From a virus, in IMG/VR virus record IMGVR_UViG_3300037961_002618, positions 1 through 21,425 of that record: a stretch of DNA of 21,425 nucleotides. One strand, given 5' to 3'. The notes below the pieces were generated by a model. The model saw nothing but the letters and a program-made list of their open reading frames with translations. It was not told the origin of the DNA and did no database searches. Made by a program: the position numbers and the translations under genes. Shown piece after piece: positions 21,343-21,425 of this stretch (within the stretch, counting starts at the first letter, position 1; each line of letters begins with the position of its first letter).

Positions 21343-21425
21343 GTGCCTGTGCGGCAGAACTTGCCCTGGCTTGGGCTTAATTACAACATCGGCGCAGACA
21401 GCAAAGTAAGGCGACTTGGGGTGAA
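21343..21425 (+). CDS. 5' end of a further gene (partial)
   Basis: A GTG at 21343, one base after the previous TAG, opens a frame that stays open to the window edge and encodes PVRQNLPWLGLNYNIGADSK then VRRLGV. A GGAAA six bases upstream could serve as ribosome binding site. Coupling and a protein-like composition (aromatic, polar) support it. It would continue the small-gene cassette. Too little is present to name a family. Confidence 0.55.
   Translation, partial: MPVRQNLPWLGLNYNIGADSKVRRLGV

Noticed and set aside
21341-21409. 22-residue Cys-rich peptide frame from GTG 21341
   Set aside because: The frame closes after 22 codons, while the frame from GTG 21343 stays open with a more protein-like sequence to the window edge.

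Overview
The window is a densely packed, one-directional (+ strand) late structural module of a tailed phage. It reads as a siphovirus with a lambda-type long non-contractile tail. The downstream small genes resemble families I associate with marine picocyanobacterial (Synechococcus/Prochlorococcus) phages, so the likeliest source is a marine cyanophage, or a prophage or metagenomic relative. This host assignment rests on remembered protein patterns, not on a database search. No integrase, replication, packaging, lysozyme, tRNA or CRISPR element is visible. No gap between genes exceeds about 100 bp.

Layout. Positions 3-1382 carry the end of an upstream gene and three head-tail joining/tail completion genes, ending with a gpU-like tail terminator. 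A tail assembly chaperone follows (1409-1762), with a +1-frame (or -2) overlapping extension to 1949. Then come the tape measure (1980-4673) and a full lambda-order tip module: M (4673-5194), L (5191-5895), K (5898-6620), I (6620-7258) and J (7258-11856). No major tail tube gene lies between the terminator and the chaperone, where it is normally found.

Positions 11856-19674 hold eight consecutive genes for fibres, spikes or small accessory proteins. They include a collar-domain fibre, a small beta-rich protein with the best ribosome binding site in the window, two fibres sharing an N-terminal anchor, a YadA-head-like repeat fibre, an 855-residue spike-like protein and two small proteins. This is the host-recognition region.

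Positions 19675-21425 hold a cassette of small genes: a 57-residue soluble protein, a 62-residue exported His-containing peptide, a 120-residue exported beta-barrel-like protein with a C-terminal Phe, a terminator, a one-TM protein, a 202-residue Pro-rich/TM/basic protein and the start of one more gene.

Working together: the neck proteins and terminator close head and tail; the chaperone pair G/GT loads tube subunits on the tape measure; M, L, K, I and J build the tip, with K supplying peptidoglycan-cleaving activity; the fibres bind the cell surface. Most adjacent genes overlap by 1-8 bp (TAATG, ATGA, TAGTG), which indicates translational coupling in one long transcript.
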